Shown: positions 24,336 to 35,782 of the stretch, piece by piece
Layout of the letters: every line of letters begins with the position of its first letter
Numbering within the stretch: the stretch's first letter is position 1
NCBI GenBank assembly: GCA_946800325.1
Contig: OX326959.1
Span: 26,109,447 to 26,173,446, forward strand
DNA from: Luzula sylvatica
Lineage: Eukaryota; Streptophyta; Magnoliopsida; Poales; Juncaceae
Reading direction: 5' to 3'
Length of the DNA: 64,000 nucleotides
The notes under the pieces: model-generated
What the model was told of the DNA's origin: nothing
Database searches by the model: none
Seen by the model: only the letters and a program-made list of their open reading frames with translations
Position numbers and translations under genes: made by a program

Positions 24336-25555
24336 ATGTCATATCAATCTCGATGGTTGTGGATATGGAAGGCATTTCCATGACTTAAATATTATGAGGG
24401 ATCATGCCATTGCATGTTTCTAAATTCGTGACATAATCATATTATATCACTATCACAAGATTTGTAAATGCATATGATTTATTTAGGGAGATTAATTATT
24501 CTAAATAATTAATTATCTAATATGCTAGAATGTTTGATGCCGATCAAATCGATATAAAGAACTCAAAATTCCGAGCTTCGTAGCCAAAGTTATCGCGAAA
24601 ACAAAAACAGCATCCAGAGAAGGGTCCGTTATAACGGACTTCCCCATCCGTTGTAACGCAAGGGCCGTGGGGCGCGAGAAAACCTCGCCCGGGACGCGTC
24701 CGGGGCGCCAAAAACTGCCCCCGGAGCGGCAGAAAAACTGTTTTTCTGCACCCTTTCGTTATTTCATTAGAACGACACTAATACTTCGCTCAAATAAAAT
24801 ATATTACAACATGAAAGTTCTAGATAATCTAATTATCTAACTAAAACAATTTGAACCATTCAAATCGGAATTTTCTACTGAAAGTTATACCAGTTTTAGT
24901 AAAATACGAACAAACGAAAAGGTAAGTATATCCAATATACACCTTTTCAACCAGAAAACTACAGACACCTTTTCAGTATTCTGTTGAAACAAAAATATTA
25001 AATTGTTCCAACCGACTTTGAACGTGAACTAAAGTTCTAGATAATCTTATTATCTAATTAACCCAATTGGATTGGACTCAATTGGAGTTTCGATGCGACA
25101 TATACGGACGTTTTAGTCTCTGTATGTCAAACAGTCGCACCCTTTCAGTATTCCATAAAAACGACACTGATAATTCGATCAAATGGAAAAACTTTATGTA
25201 TCAAAGTCATAGATAATCGCATTATCTAACTACGCCAATTTGATCCAATCAATTTGGAGTTTGCCACTGAAAATTATCTTAGTTTTACTCACTATTTCGT
25301 ATTCTAACTTTCTGCAGATTTTGCCGTTTCGTCCGTTTTCGCTCGTTTCCAAAACGATAAATCATGAAACCTTTTCACGATCATTCCTAGATACTCTCAA
25401 TCAACTTTTGATCGATCTCTAGCGAATTCCAATTGTGATTTTAACGGAATTTGACTTTCTCTATATGTAACATCATGCAAACGGGTACGAACTTTGATAA
25501 CCGGTGCGTATATCTAATATACGACTATGATTCGACCCTCGAATCGATGGAGATC

Positions 25556-25567
25556 GCTCTGATACCA
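25556..25567 (-). promoter_or_regulatory. Primer binding site of the minus-strand Copia
   Basis: Minus-strand TGGTATCAGAGC, one base inside the LTR end at 25569. Complementary to initiator tRNA-Met. Confidence 0.85.
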
Positions 25568-25568
25568 C

Positions 25569-26630
25569 TGATGGGAAATATCCTCGACCCCGGGCCCGCG
25601 CAGCGGATATGTAGGCCCGGTTCGATTCCCCGATTCCCGAGATCACGCCACGACTTCGAGGGTACGATGCGAATAGAAGGACAGATTCATACCAGTGCCA
25701 AATTGATGGCACACGAAGGGTTGATCGCCGCCTTCTATTTCCTTCGGTGTCACGTTGGTGACTAGCCCGTACGTCCCATACCGCACGTCTCCCACCGTTT
25801 CGACACGCCTCGGGTTGTCTTCGTGCGTTCCATGCCCGCATGATTCCACAGCCCGTTGCTCGATTACTTCTCCGGTTTGATCACAACGAAAAACCACATG
25901 TGTCGCTCCTCTACCCGTATCCACCGTGAGTCGTAGCACCTCGGTCGCGGATGCACCTGCCTAGATGATGCACCGGCGAACTTGCATGATTGCGTTTCGA
26001 TTCTCTAGACGGAGAAAATTCTTTTCTCCTTCTCTCTCAATCTCTTCGCACTCTTTCATCAAGTGATTAGAGTCTCTTAATTTCTGGATTAATTCTAAAT
26101 TAACTCCATTAATTTTTTGGTTGAACTAATCTAATTATTCAACTGGTTTGACTGATGAGAGAGAGAGAAACATCATATATATACTCCATAGGATAAGGAT
26201 GGGCCAAAAGGTATGTATATCTTCTATACACATTTTCAAACAGAAAACTGCATACACCCTTTCAGTAATCTGTCAGAACGAAAATATTAAATCGTTCCAA
26301 CCGACTTTGAATATTTACGAAAGTTGTAGATAAACTAATTATCGTTCCAACCCAATTTGTCCCAGCCCAATTGGAGTTCGGACCCGAAAGTTCGCACCCT
26401 TTCGGTATTTCATTAGAACGATACTGATACTTCGCTCAAATGAAATATATTACAACATGAAAGTTCTAGATAATCTCATTATCTAACTAACCCAATTTGA
26501 ACCATTCAAATCGGAGTTTCCTACTGAAAGTTATACCAGTTTTACTAATCTGTTTCGTATGCCCACGAACGCGTACGTTCGTTTGTCCTACGTACCATTT
26601 TAGCGATGATCCAAAACTGTATTTCCTTCA
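25569..26630 (-). repeat. 5' LTR of the minus-strand Copia
   Basis: 1,062 bp; direct partner of 18078-19173 with a 34-bp deletion near 26390. The small open frames shared by both LTRs (rich in R, G, H) are not taken as genes. Confidence 0.88.
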
Positions 26631-26635
26631 ATATA

Positions 26636-29600
26636 AGCATATAGAATAAGTATGCACGGTTAGTTGTCAATTTCATAATTCATGTAGAATAATAATTTTA
26701 AGCAACACCAATATCATATCGATATGATCGATATTAGAGAAATAAAAGTTTGTGAAACGGAACTACCTTGATTAACACTACATCCCAAGAATGGTTCTTA
26801 GGCAAGAGTGCAAGAGTTACGTGTTGGACACGAAATTTGTGGAACCGATTCACATTCACGAGGCTTTAGAGAAAGCCAAAATTTGACAAACTTGAGAAGG
26901 AGTCAAATAATATTGTATGTCAGATGTTGACATGCATAGACGCAAATCTTCAAAGGAGTTTGGAGAATTATAATAAACAAGAGTCTAAGGGCGATTAAGA
27001 CAAATGTTATCGCAATCAAGGATTTGAGAAAGTTGTTGTCCCAATATCAAAATAAATTTTAAATCCGAGGAGGATTAATCCAAATGTTAATAGCAATAGC
27101 TTCTTTTGACATTATCATCTTGACTACATGTATGAGATACATATTTCTAGAATCCATTGGATGGAATACTAGTTTCATTCGAATAAGATTCGCATCACAA
27201 GTACAAGACTTGTTTAATAAGCAAGATGACAAAAGTGTCATTCCAAAGGTTGGAAAACCGGCCAATGACTTATCAAAATCCATACATTTTGAATGTGTGT
27301 AAATAAGTAAGTTTGGAGACGAGATGCGGTTACAAATATTTCATTATATTTACCAACGATTATTGTAGATATAAAGATATCTATTTCATGCATTTGAAAC
27401 ATAATTTTGAATAGTTCAAAAACGTTTCGAAATGAATACGAAGTCAACTAAGCGAGAAAATCAAAGTCTTTCGATAAGATCAAAGAGACGAGCATTTTTA
27501 TGCTATGAGTATGATAATCATCTTAAAAATTTATGAAAAAGTTTCATAGTTATTTTCATTCAGAACATCAATGTAGATTAATGTGTCTAAAAGGAGGAAT
27601 CAAACTTTGTTGGACATTGTTTGATAGATGATAAATCAAAATTAATTTTCCCAAATAAGATTTCGAAATTTACCCTTAAAACCAAGGTTTAATCACGTAC
27701 GTACCTTCTAAGTCGGTGTAAAAGACCCCATATGTGATATGGATTGGAAAAAATTAAATTGAGGATTAATGTGGTTTTAGGCCAAAGTCGAGCACGTTAA
27801 TAGTTCGATGTTAATGAAAACTTCCGATGTTATCTTTTGGAAGATTTAGAGATTTGAATCCGAAAACTGGTTTAGGATAAACTCAATCTCAAATTTGATA
27901 TGTTCATTTCTTGAGTATTCTTAAAGAAATTGAAGGATACCAATTTTCAAATCCCAATGAAAATGAGATTTTCGTAGTTCAAAGAGATACCTTCTTAGAG
28001 GAGGCCTTAATGTGCATAAGTTTGGAACTTAATTTCACTTATATCTATGCGGGCTAGTGGGAGATAAATCGATCTCGAAAGGTTCGACACTCGAATGGAA
28101 TACTGAACCGATGAATATGATTGGAATTTCATCAAAAGTTGATGAATCCAAGTCAAGATCACAAAGCGATTTTATAGATCAATTTAGGCACATCACGAAT
28201 CAATAAGTTATGAATTTATCCAAGAACGTGACAAACAAATCGAGCTCATACATGCTGAGTCGATGGACTAAAATGATGCTACGAAGGATAAACTTTCATA
28301 TGGAATGGTGTCACGGAATCCATGATTCAATTCATGCATGTCATTAAGTTTAAAATTTGATTTAAACATTTCTTAGGATATGACCCATAGGATGTGAGTG
28401 AGTTTCAAGGTGAAAACTTACGTGGATTAGAATATGTATACTTATGAAGCAAGCATAGTTGTGAAAAGATTCAAGAATTCATGATATGATCATGAAAAAA
28501 TGGTTTCACAAATAATCATGCTTGATCCATTCAGATTATATTTGCCATTTCACATAGTATGACTATGGACTTTGACAAATGGATGACAAGACCATATTCC
28601 TTTATAGGAAAATTAGAGGATGTGTATGTCACACAACCTAATGGTTTTATCGATCATAAGAATCCAAGAGAAGTATACAAGTTTCAACGATCCATATGAT
28701 GGATTGAAGAATAATTCATGGAATTAGAATTTCGTTCTGATGGAATTATAATCAGTTATTATATTATCAAGAACAAAAGAAAAGGTTTGTGTAGATGTGA
28801 AGGTTAGTGGGAGCCACATACATTTCTTATATTAATATAGACGAAAGATATATTATTCGTGGGAAACGATTGTCGTTTCGCTATGAACAATTTAGACGAG
28901 ACAACTTATGAGATAAGCCTAAATATCTATAAGATAGATTTGAAATTCCTCGATCTAAATCAAAGTATGTACATCGACAAAATATTTAAAATGGTTTCCA
29001 AAACATAAATCCAATAATGGATTTCTCCCAAGTGTCGAATGGCGTAAAACTTTTTGAGGATCGGTGTGCGACATCGAGCAAAAGAAAAGTAGGAAGATGG
29101 ATATTTTATATTTCGGCAATAGAATATTCCAAATACGTCATGATATGTACTATTCTTGAAATATTTTTCATAATAAGCGTCGTAATTATCAATGGAATCA
29201 AGAGAATAATTCGTTTCGAATGCTTCATATGGTTGATTCGAAAGAATACAATTACATATGCATAATAGTTATGCAACCTTAAAAATCAAAATTCGCATTG
29301 AAAATAATGAATAATGTCCTTAAAACTTTTTGAAAGGATTAAGGCTATATTTCTCATATAAAATGATGGGGAGGATGAATCGGTGATAAAAGTTATACCG
29401 ATGGCATTTCTCCAAACATGCAACACATTTACGAAATGTGTATGTATTTTGCTTAAAGAAATATGAAGTTGTATGAAAGAGTTTCACAACAACTAAAGAT
29501 TAAAATTCTACGATGGAATTAGATTTCAATGCGGCTTACGAAGCCGAAATGGAAACGTTATGGATCAAGGCGTTGATCATACTTGGTATTGTCCCAAGTA

Positions 29601-29807
29601 ATAGGATTCTATGGTTATTTATTTCGATGGTCGAAATAACACAAACCAAAAGAAAATGAAATAACATAACCACTCCAAAATTATATTCAAATAGGTATTG
29701 GATACCTAACGAAAATCGACACTAACGGGAACATAGCGGAACCGTTTAGAAAAGCAGCTTTCTTCTTAGTTAAGCATGAATGGCATGCGAAGACTATATG
29801 TATATAG
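26636..29807 (+). mobile_element. Decayed internal region of the outer + Copia-like element
   Basis: Resumes the outer element after the minus Copia insertion. Runs colinear, in reverse complement, with the pol region of the minus Copia: 28050 (GCGGGCTAGTGGGAG) matches 22200, and 28800 (GGTTAGTGGGAGCC) matches 21420. Near 29520 a broken RNase H-like stretch (YEAEMETLW, LGIVPS) is visible. No long frame survives. A hairpin at 27766-27800 sits inside this region. Confidence 0.6.
27766..27800 (+). other. Conserved 19-nt-loop hairpin, outer element internal region
   Basis: 8-bp stem TTAATGTG / CACGTTAA with one G-T pair; loop GTTTTAGGCCAAAGTCGAG, 19 nt. Unlike the others it lies in what should be pol. 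Confidence 0.65.
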
Positions 29808-30459
29808 TGAAAGAAAATATGGCTTAAGAATTAACTTGGAAGAATTTATATAAATAGGCAATTATGTAGTCAGAATTAGGTTCGTTCGAACGAACTATAT
29901 GAGTGCGTTCGAACGGACTTATTCGTGATAGTCAGAATGAACGAACCATTTAAGTGGGTTCGACGAACCATTTAAGTGGGTTCGACGAACCATTTAAGTG
30001 GGTTCGTTCGAACGAACCATTTAGGTGCGTTCGAACTGACCTGTTTCCTATATATATAGAATTCTGATTTCGTTTAACCTAAGCTAATTTTCAGAATTAG
30101 GGTTTTGAGCCGCCGCTTTCTCTCTCTTCTTCCACAGAAAAATAGATTAGATCTAGAGTGATTTAGAGGGAGATTCGAGCAAGTTCTTGAGAGAATTGAT
30201 CGTGACGGCGACTAGAACGACGTCGACGATTCCGATCGGTCGAAATCGAGGTGGACACGAGTAGAGGGGATTGCACGAGCATTCCTTGGAGAAGGTTCAC
30301 GGATTTGGAGAAGAATTCGACATGTACTAACTTGTACGAGGTAATTTTCTCCAACTCTTCCTTTTTGGATGGTTTTTGGGCGTGATCCCGGTAGAATTAG
30401 GTTACGCATGCGAAACTAATTCCGCTGCACACTTTGATAAACGTGTGCGTAATCCTACA
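29808..30459 (+). repeat. 5' LTR with U3 TTCGAA palindrome array and TATA box
   Basis: The array of TTCGTTCGAACGAAC and GGGTTCGACGAACC units spans 29881-30037, immediately upstream of TATATATA (30049-30058), the likely promoter. The R-U5 part (30060-30459) is conserved in the 3' LTR and in the solo LTR at 14703. Confidence 0.88.
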
Positions 30460-30460
30460 G

Positions 30461-30472
30461 TGGTATCAGAGC
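30461..30472 (+). promoter_or_regulatory. Primer binding site (tRNA-iMet)
   Basis: TGGTATCAGAGC, one base after the LTR end CA at 30459. Confidence 0.9.
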
Positions 30473-30718
30473 AATCGCTCGTTAAAACCATCGAAAATCG
30501 ATGTTTTAATTCGAATTTAGGAAATTTTAGAATTTTTGGGCTAAATTGCAAAATTACACAAAATTGAGCAAATATATTTGACAGAAAGACCTTTAATAAA
30601 TCAATTATTGGATATTTGATGTTATTAAAGTGTTAAACAGATTGGATCTGTTGAAAATTGGATTTTCATAACGAAACGACAAAGAAATCAGGTTTTTAGA
30701 AAAACTGACAGATTAATG

Positions 30719-30838
30719 TTCGTTCGAACGAACCTAGGGTTCGTACGAACGAACTTGGAGTTGCGTTCGAACGAACCTAAGGTGAACATTTTTTCTGTCA
30801 TGCGTTCGAACGAACTTGGAGTTGCGTTCGAACGAACT
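30719..30838 (+). repeat. Leader TTCGAA palindrome array
   Basis: Four or five units of GTTCGAACGAAC type spaced about 25 bp, about 250 bp after the PBS. The core is the same as in U3 of this element. Confidence 0.8.
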
Positions 30839-31326
30839 AGATTCTGGACAACCAAATTTTTTTTCTGTCAAAAATGCCCAATAATTTAAAATTTCCAATT
30901 TATAAATTCGATTCGGTATAGCATATAGCCTAAAACGGGGATGATTGTCTGTGAATGCTTGTAATTTGTGTTGTGTGGGGGGCGGTGAGCTTTCCAAATT
31001 GTATTTTATTTAATTATGTGGGGACCAGTGAGTCTTCCAAAGTTGTAATAAAATAAAATAGGTTTAGTTTTGAAGAGGGACCTTCAAGGCAAGACGACAC
31101 GACACGGAGATTGGATCTTCAAAGCAAGGAATCATCTTGGGTTTTAGGGTTGGGAATTTAGGGTTTTATGATTGCTCATAAAACTAAAAGGCCAATATGC
31201 CATACCGTAATATTTTATTTGTTTTTGTGAATAAATAAAATAAATGATTTTTATTAAAAGAAAATCCTCCCACGTAATTATCAAGTTATTTGCCTCCCAA
31301 AGTGAAACCTTCAAGACTTGTTTATT

Positions 31327-31353
31327 TGTGTTGCATGGCCTTCGTCTGGCACA
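31327..31353 (+). other. Conserved 19-nt-loop hairpin 1, + Copia leader
   Basis: Short stem TGTG / CACA; loop TTGCATGGCCTTCGTCTGG, 19 nt. Confidence 0.5.
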
Positions 31354-31396
31354 GATTTACACGTACGTAGCATGGAAGGCATGCATTGATTAGGAG

Positions 31397-31431
31397 TTGA
31401 CGTGTTGCATGGCCATAGTCTGGCATGTCAA
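31397..31431 (+). other. Conserved 19-nt-loop hairpin 2, + Copia leader
   Basis: 8-bp stem TTGACGTG / CATGTCAA with one G-T pair; loop TTGCATGGCCATAGTCTGG, 19 nt, containing the self-complementary ATGGCCAT. Confidence 0.7.
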
Positions 31432-31824
31432 TTCGCTAATTGAATGATACTACACTTGTGGTTTGGACTTGACCAATTCGCTAGCTAGGCTAGGATTTGG
31501 GGCAAGGAGTGAGGTACACACACACTGGTTTTGAGTTGGACTCAATACCGGTCCTCACGAACAAAGCAAGAATCGTCTTGGAGATGATTGGACATTGTCC
31601 TACCCAACGTAACGTATTTTCTAAGTGGTTGGCCTTCGTCACCTTAGAGATACGCTAAATAGGGATCTTGTCCATTACGAGATTTAAGGTATCAAATCTC
31701 CGTTTCAATAGTGGGGGCTATTTGAAATGATAAAATAATGGGTATTTCAAGTTGTTTAAAATGAATTTTAATATATGAAAGACCACGCTATTAATTACAT
31801 TATTTTTCAAAAAATGTAGAATTC

Positions 31825-32706
31825 ATGGCTTTACCAGGTAATAACCGCTTTAGTTTGCGTTCCATTTTGGAAAGGGAACGAATGAACGGAAAGAACTTTC
31901 TCGACTGGCAGAGGAATCTGGGATTCGTTCAGAAACAGGAAGGAAAGGCACATGTCTTGGAGACGCCTATCCCTCCTGTGCCAGGGGATAAAGCAACTGA
32001 GGATGATGTATTCGAACATACGACCATCTTGGACGATTCGAATGATGTCACATGCCTCATGTTGGCTACTATGACTCCTGAATATCAAATCCAGTTTGAG
32101 AAACAGGATGCATACGAGATTATGAAACAACTCAAGGAGATGTTTCAGGTTCAAGCAAGGGTGGAAAAGTATCAAGCACTTGGCAATGCGACGCAATGCA
32201 AGATGCAAGATGGTACGCCCGTTAGCTCGCACCTTCTCAAAATGAAAGGATATTTCGATCACCTTGAGAGGCTTGGCATAAAATTCGAGGTGGAGTTACA
32301 AACTGATTTGATCATGTTGTCGCTGCCACCGAGTTTCGATTCGCTCATTTCGCATTTCCACATGTTTGACATGCAAAGGACTATTCCCCAACTTTTCGCA
32401 ATGCTGAGAACATACGAAAATGACATGAAACCACATTACAAGAAGTCTAGGACTTCGGAGGTATTGGTGGTTGAAGGGAAGAGTCCAAGCAATGGGAACA
32501 AAAACAAGAAGGCAAAGGGCAACAAGGTTGCGCCTAAACCTATGAGCAAGGATGACAATAAGTGTTTCCATTGCCTCGAGGAGGGGCATTGGAAGCGTGA
32601 TTGCGAGATCTTCCTGAGGGAGAGCAAGCAAAAGACCGCTTCCTTGGACACATCGGCATCAGGTATTTCAGTTATCGAATCTCATTTCTTTACTTCACCA
32701 TCATGA
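31825..32706 (+). CDS. gag: Copia gag polyprotein part (capsid and zinc knuckle)
   Basis: Open frame of 293 residues starting MALPGNNRFSLRS. Residues about 15-215 form a Copia-type gag of the UBN2 family (motifs NFLDWQRNLGFV, SLPPSFDSLISHF). A CCHC zinc knuckle, CFHCLEEGHWKRDC, lies at about 247-260, binding RNA during packaging. The frame stops at TGA 32704-32706 and continues in the same frame into LDTGCGTDICNN, so the stop almost certainly replaced a Trp codon (TGG to TGA) in an originally continuous gag-pol. The start is the first ATG of this frame after a 1.35-kb leader; an ATG at 31814 is followed at once by a stop. The product could in principle still be made from this copy and act in trans. 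Confidence 0.85.
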   Translation: MALPGNNRFSLRSILERERMNGKNFLDWQRNLGFVQKQEGKAHVLETPIPPVPGDKATEDDVFEHTTILDDSNDVTCLMLATMTPEYQIQFEKQDAYEIMKQLKEMFQVQARVEKYQALGNATQCKMQDGTPVSSHLLKMKGYFDHLERLGIKFEVELQTDLIMLSLPPSFDSLISHFHMFDMQRTIPQLFAMLRTYENDMKPHYKKSRTSEVLVVEGKSPSNGNKNKKAKGNKVAPKPMSKDDNKCFHCLEEGHWKRDCEIFLRESKQKTASLDTSASGISVIESHFFTSPS

Positions 32707-33486
32707 GTGTTGGACACTGGATGTGGGACTGATATTTGTAATAATATGCAGGGCCTAAGAAGTAGAAGATCTTTGATTCGTGGCGAAGTTAATTTACGCG
32801 TCGGGAATGGAGCTCGAGTAGCCACATTAGCCGAAAGGACTTATGATTTAACTTTTCCAAATGGACTTATTTTAGTTTTGAATAATTGTTGTTATGTACC
32901 TACTTTGAGTAGGAGTACTTTTTCTATTTCGAGACTTATTGCGGATGGATATGAATTAGTTACTGGTACTAATGATTGTTTTATTCGCAAGAATGACATT
33001 TTCTTTAGTAATGGTCTAGTTGAAAATGGTCTATATGTCTTGGATTTAGAAAATAACAATAATCAGTCCATTTATAACATAAATACTACTCAAACTAATG
33101 AAACATACTCATGGCATTGTCGTCTCGGACACATAAACGAGAAACGCATTGCTAGACTCCAAAAGGATGGAGTGCTAGATTCTTTTGACTTAGAGTCAAT
33201 AGAAAATTGCGAATCTTGTTTGATGGGTAAGAAGACAAAGACACCTTTCTCCAAGAAAGGAGAAAGATCGAAAGATGTGTTGGCCCGCATACATTCCGAT
33301 GTATGTGGACCGATGAGTGTCGAGGCTAGAAATGGGTATCGCTACTTTGTGACTTTTACTGACGATTATAATAGATATGGTCATCTATACTTAATGCGTC
33401 ACAAAAGTGAAACTTTTGAGAAATTCAAAGAGTTTCAACACGAAGTAGAACTTCAATTGGGCAAGAAAGTAAAGGCCATTCGATAG
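32707..33486 (+). pseudogene. pol: Copia protease remnant, GAG-pre-integrase and integrase N-part
   Basis: Same frame as gag, open for 259 codons after the TGA. LDTGCGTDIC gives the aspartic-protease active site region (DTG). WHCRLGHINEKRIARL with CESC (about 60 residues later) is the HHCC zinc-binding GAG-pre-integrase. HSDVCGPMS and FTDDYNRYG hold the first two integrase catalytic Asp residues. The frame then meets TAG and TGA at 33484-33495 (R-stop-D-stop-DGEYLS), both in positions where the family has coding residues; the TGA fits a CGA (Arg) to TGA change at CpG. Confidence 0.85.
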
Positions 33487-33960
33487 GATTGAGATGGCGA
33501 ATACTTGAGCTATGAGTTTGAGGACTATCTTCGAGATTGTGGTATAGTATCACAATGGACTCCACCCGATACACCCCCAATGAAATGGAGTGTCCGAGAG
33601 GAGGAATCAGACCTTGTTAGACATGGTTCTCTCGAAGATGAGTCGAACGAATTTGCCAAAGTCATTTTGAGGTTTAGCGCCTCAAACAATTGCTCATTGC
33701 TGAATAGAGTTCGGTCCAAATCATTTGAAAAGACACCATATGAATTATGGCATGGCATGGTGCCATTATTGTCTTATCTTAAGATTTGGGGCTGCGAGAC
33801 ATACGTCAAAGGAAAATTGACGCCAAACTCGAGCAAGATCCAACAAGTGTTTATTTGTGGGGTATCTTGAGGATACTACTTTTACTTGTCTAGCGAAAAC
33901 AAGGTTTTCGTGGCTCGACGAGGATACTTCATAGAGAAGGAATTCCTAGATCATCAAGCC
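33487..33960 (+). pseudogene. Copia integrase C-part, frameshifted
   Basis: Resumes as DGEYLSYEFEDYLRDCGIVSQ, then WTPPDTPP, where the family continues with an N-G-V-x-E-R block holding the catalytic Glu. Here the frame slips at about 33580 and again before LLNRVRSKSFEKTPYELWHG, which is in frame once more to about 33870, ending KIWGCETYVKGKL. The ENKVFVARRGYFIEKEFL block (33898-33951) follows after another stop. Non-functional. Confidence 0.8.
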
Positions 33961-34104
33961 AGTGGGAGTAAAAATTGATCTCGAAGAAATTCGACAACCA
34001 CATAGTGAACAAGTTGATATGGAACAAAATTCTTAGTTACCATTGGATGGTAAACAAGTGGTTATGTCTTCACGCTCCATTGGGGAGCTGTTGTTTGGAA
34101 AAGA

Positions 34105-34482
34105 TCCAAATAGAAGACGGTGGCTGATTCTACAACTGAAGCGGAATACATCGCGGCTTCGGAAGCCGCAAAGGAGGCTATCTGGCTACGACAGTTCGTG
34201 ATGGAACTTGGCGTTATGCCAAGCATCTCGAGTCCCATGGATGTGTATTGTGACAATAACGGAGCAATAGCACAATCCAAGGAACCGCGAGCGCATCATA
34301 GGTCCAAGAATGTACTCCGGCGTTACCACTTGATTCGTGAGATTACGAAGAGAGGTGACGTGAAAATAATGAAGATACCTACTGATGATAACGTGGCTGA
34401 TCCATTTACGAAGCCACTATCATGTGCCAAGCATGAGCAGCATGCTAGGGCGATAGGATTGGAATATCTATCGCAGTGTTAG
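34105..34482 (+). pseudogene. Copia RNase H domain without reverse transcriptase
   Basis: Begins KTVADSTTEAEYIAASEA, the RNase H hallmark of Copia pol, and continues through MDVYCDNNGAIAQSKEPRAH (catalytic-type Asp) and ADPFTKPL to a stop after EYLSQC. Between the integrase tail at about 33970 and this block there are only about 130 bases, where a complete Copia has roughly 1.5-2 kb of reverse transcriptase. The RT (including YVDD) is deleted. The open 120-codon frame starting ATGGCTGATTCT at 34120 is intact but cannot be translated from a natural start. Confidence 0.85.
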
Positions 34483-34750
34483 ATTGGGTGTTTTATTTAT
34501 GTTTGTTATTGCATAAGGGGATTCGATCTGCCTAGTGCAAGTGGGAGAACATTTATTATGCCCTAGGCGTGTTATTCGGATTGTATTTGTTTATGAGACA
34601 GATATTTATATTATTATTCATAATATGACCTAAACCTTCATATTTCAAAAAAATTAAATAACAATAAAGTGTGTGTGAGGTTATTCGATTATAATAATCG
34701 GATAGACCTTGAATTTTATTCTAGTTTAGTGCATCGAGTCAATTGAGAAT

Positions 34751-34781
34751 AATATGTTGCATGGCCTTCGTCTGGCATATT
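34751..34781 (+). other. Conserved 19-nt-loop hairpin, 3' region of the + Copia
   Basis: 6-bp stem AATATG / CATATT; loop TTGCATGGCCTTCGTCTGG, 19 nt, identical to the loop at 31331-31349. The following GATTCGTTAATTGAATGATA also recurs from the leader (about 31432), so this is a second copy of the leader module placed after pol. Confidence 0.65.
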
Positions 34782-35782
34782 GATTCGTTAATTGAATGAT
34801 AGTAAAACCACTAAACGGAATGAATATAATTCTAAAACGTCCCTGGTGTATAAAGTTGTTCATAGGTTTGAACCAGGTAGTCCATTCACTGAATGGAGAC
34901 TTTTACATACACTGGCATATTCGTAGATGAGATGATCAGGTTTTACTGATCTGGGACGGCAGCGTCGATTCTAGAATATGGATATACGCGGCGTCGTATA
35001 TTGGACTAACCACTATATGAGTTTGTGACATGGTCAGAGTCATTGGAGACGAACTCATATCCAGATAGTGCGTTTTAGTTCTTCATACTTGAGTGATCTC
35101 ACGGATACCTAGTATGTGAAAAGACAATGCATTGATATAATTAACCCTACGCGTAACTGTGTAGCAGAGATTATTATTGGGTATTGTTTTTAGCATAGGC
35201 AAAGGATGTGAGGTTGCAAGATAGAAATTGTTCCTTTCTAACCTTCAAAAGGATAGAGGGAGATATCTCTCGGGCCCCTCGATTGAATTGAGATTGATGA
35301 AATGCTTGGCCAAGCTCGATGGAACTCAGTAGAGTTCGCATTGTAATTATCAATCTAATTCTTATCGAGAAAGAGTATATCTGATCAAAAAGAAAAGGGG
35401 ATGACTTGAAGTCTTAGGCTTCACCGTGACTCTTTTGATCGGAAGATATCGCGAAGAAGAGGACTAGTAACACTTATCTGAGCTAGGTATGAAGATGTAC
35501 TGCATCTTCATAAAGGTGTTCTCCACCTTTTTCGTGCTAATTCTGGGTAGGTATTAACGGCAGTCTAGTGCTCGCAATACCTTGTGGATTGCTGCTATAT
35601 CCACTGCCAGTCTTAGACGAACCTACACGGTCACACCAAGATTTCGTAACATATCGGATTCTCAAGATAATGCTCACCAATACGTTTGTTGGACAAACAA
35701 AATGGAATCACGTGTGATTAGATCTCACGACATATGTTGGACATATGGCCAAGTTGATTAAGTCTTAATCCAAGAGGGAGTT

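Larger units (their letters stand above)
18078..26630 (-). mobile_element. Complete minus-strand Copia retrotransposon, TSD ATATA, decayed coding
   Basis: LTRs at 25569-26630 (5' in element sense) and 18078-19173 (3'), both with TGAAGGAAATACAG at the start and CCCATCA at the end. The target duplication is ATATA at 18073-18077 and 26631-26635. The two LTRs are nearly identical apart from a 34-bp deletion in the 5' copy. The PBS follows the 5' LTR and a purine tract (GAGTGGGAGAC) precedes the 3' LTR. Pol remnants in order identify Copia: WHCRLGHINE GAG-pre-integrase (about 23130), ENEIFVARR with acidic tail (about 22290), and an RNase H-like ENTVMWKGSTRP...GEYIAV region (20792-20592). All frames are broken. 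It is inserted into the leader of the outer + element. Confidence 0.88.
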
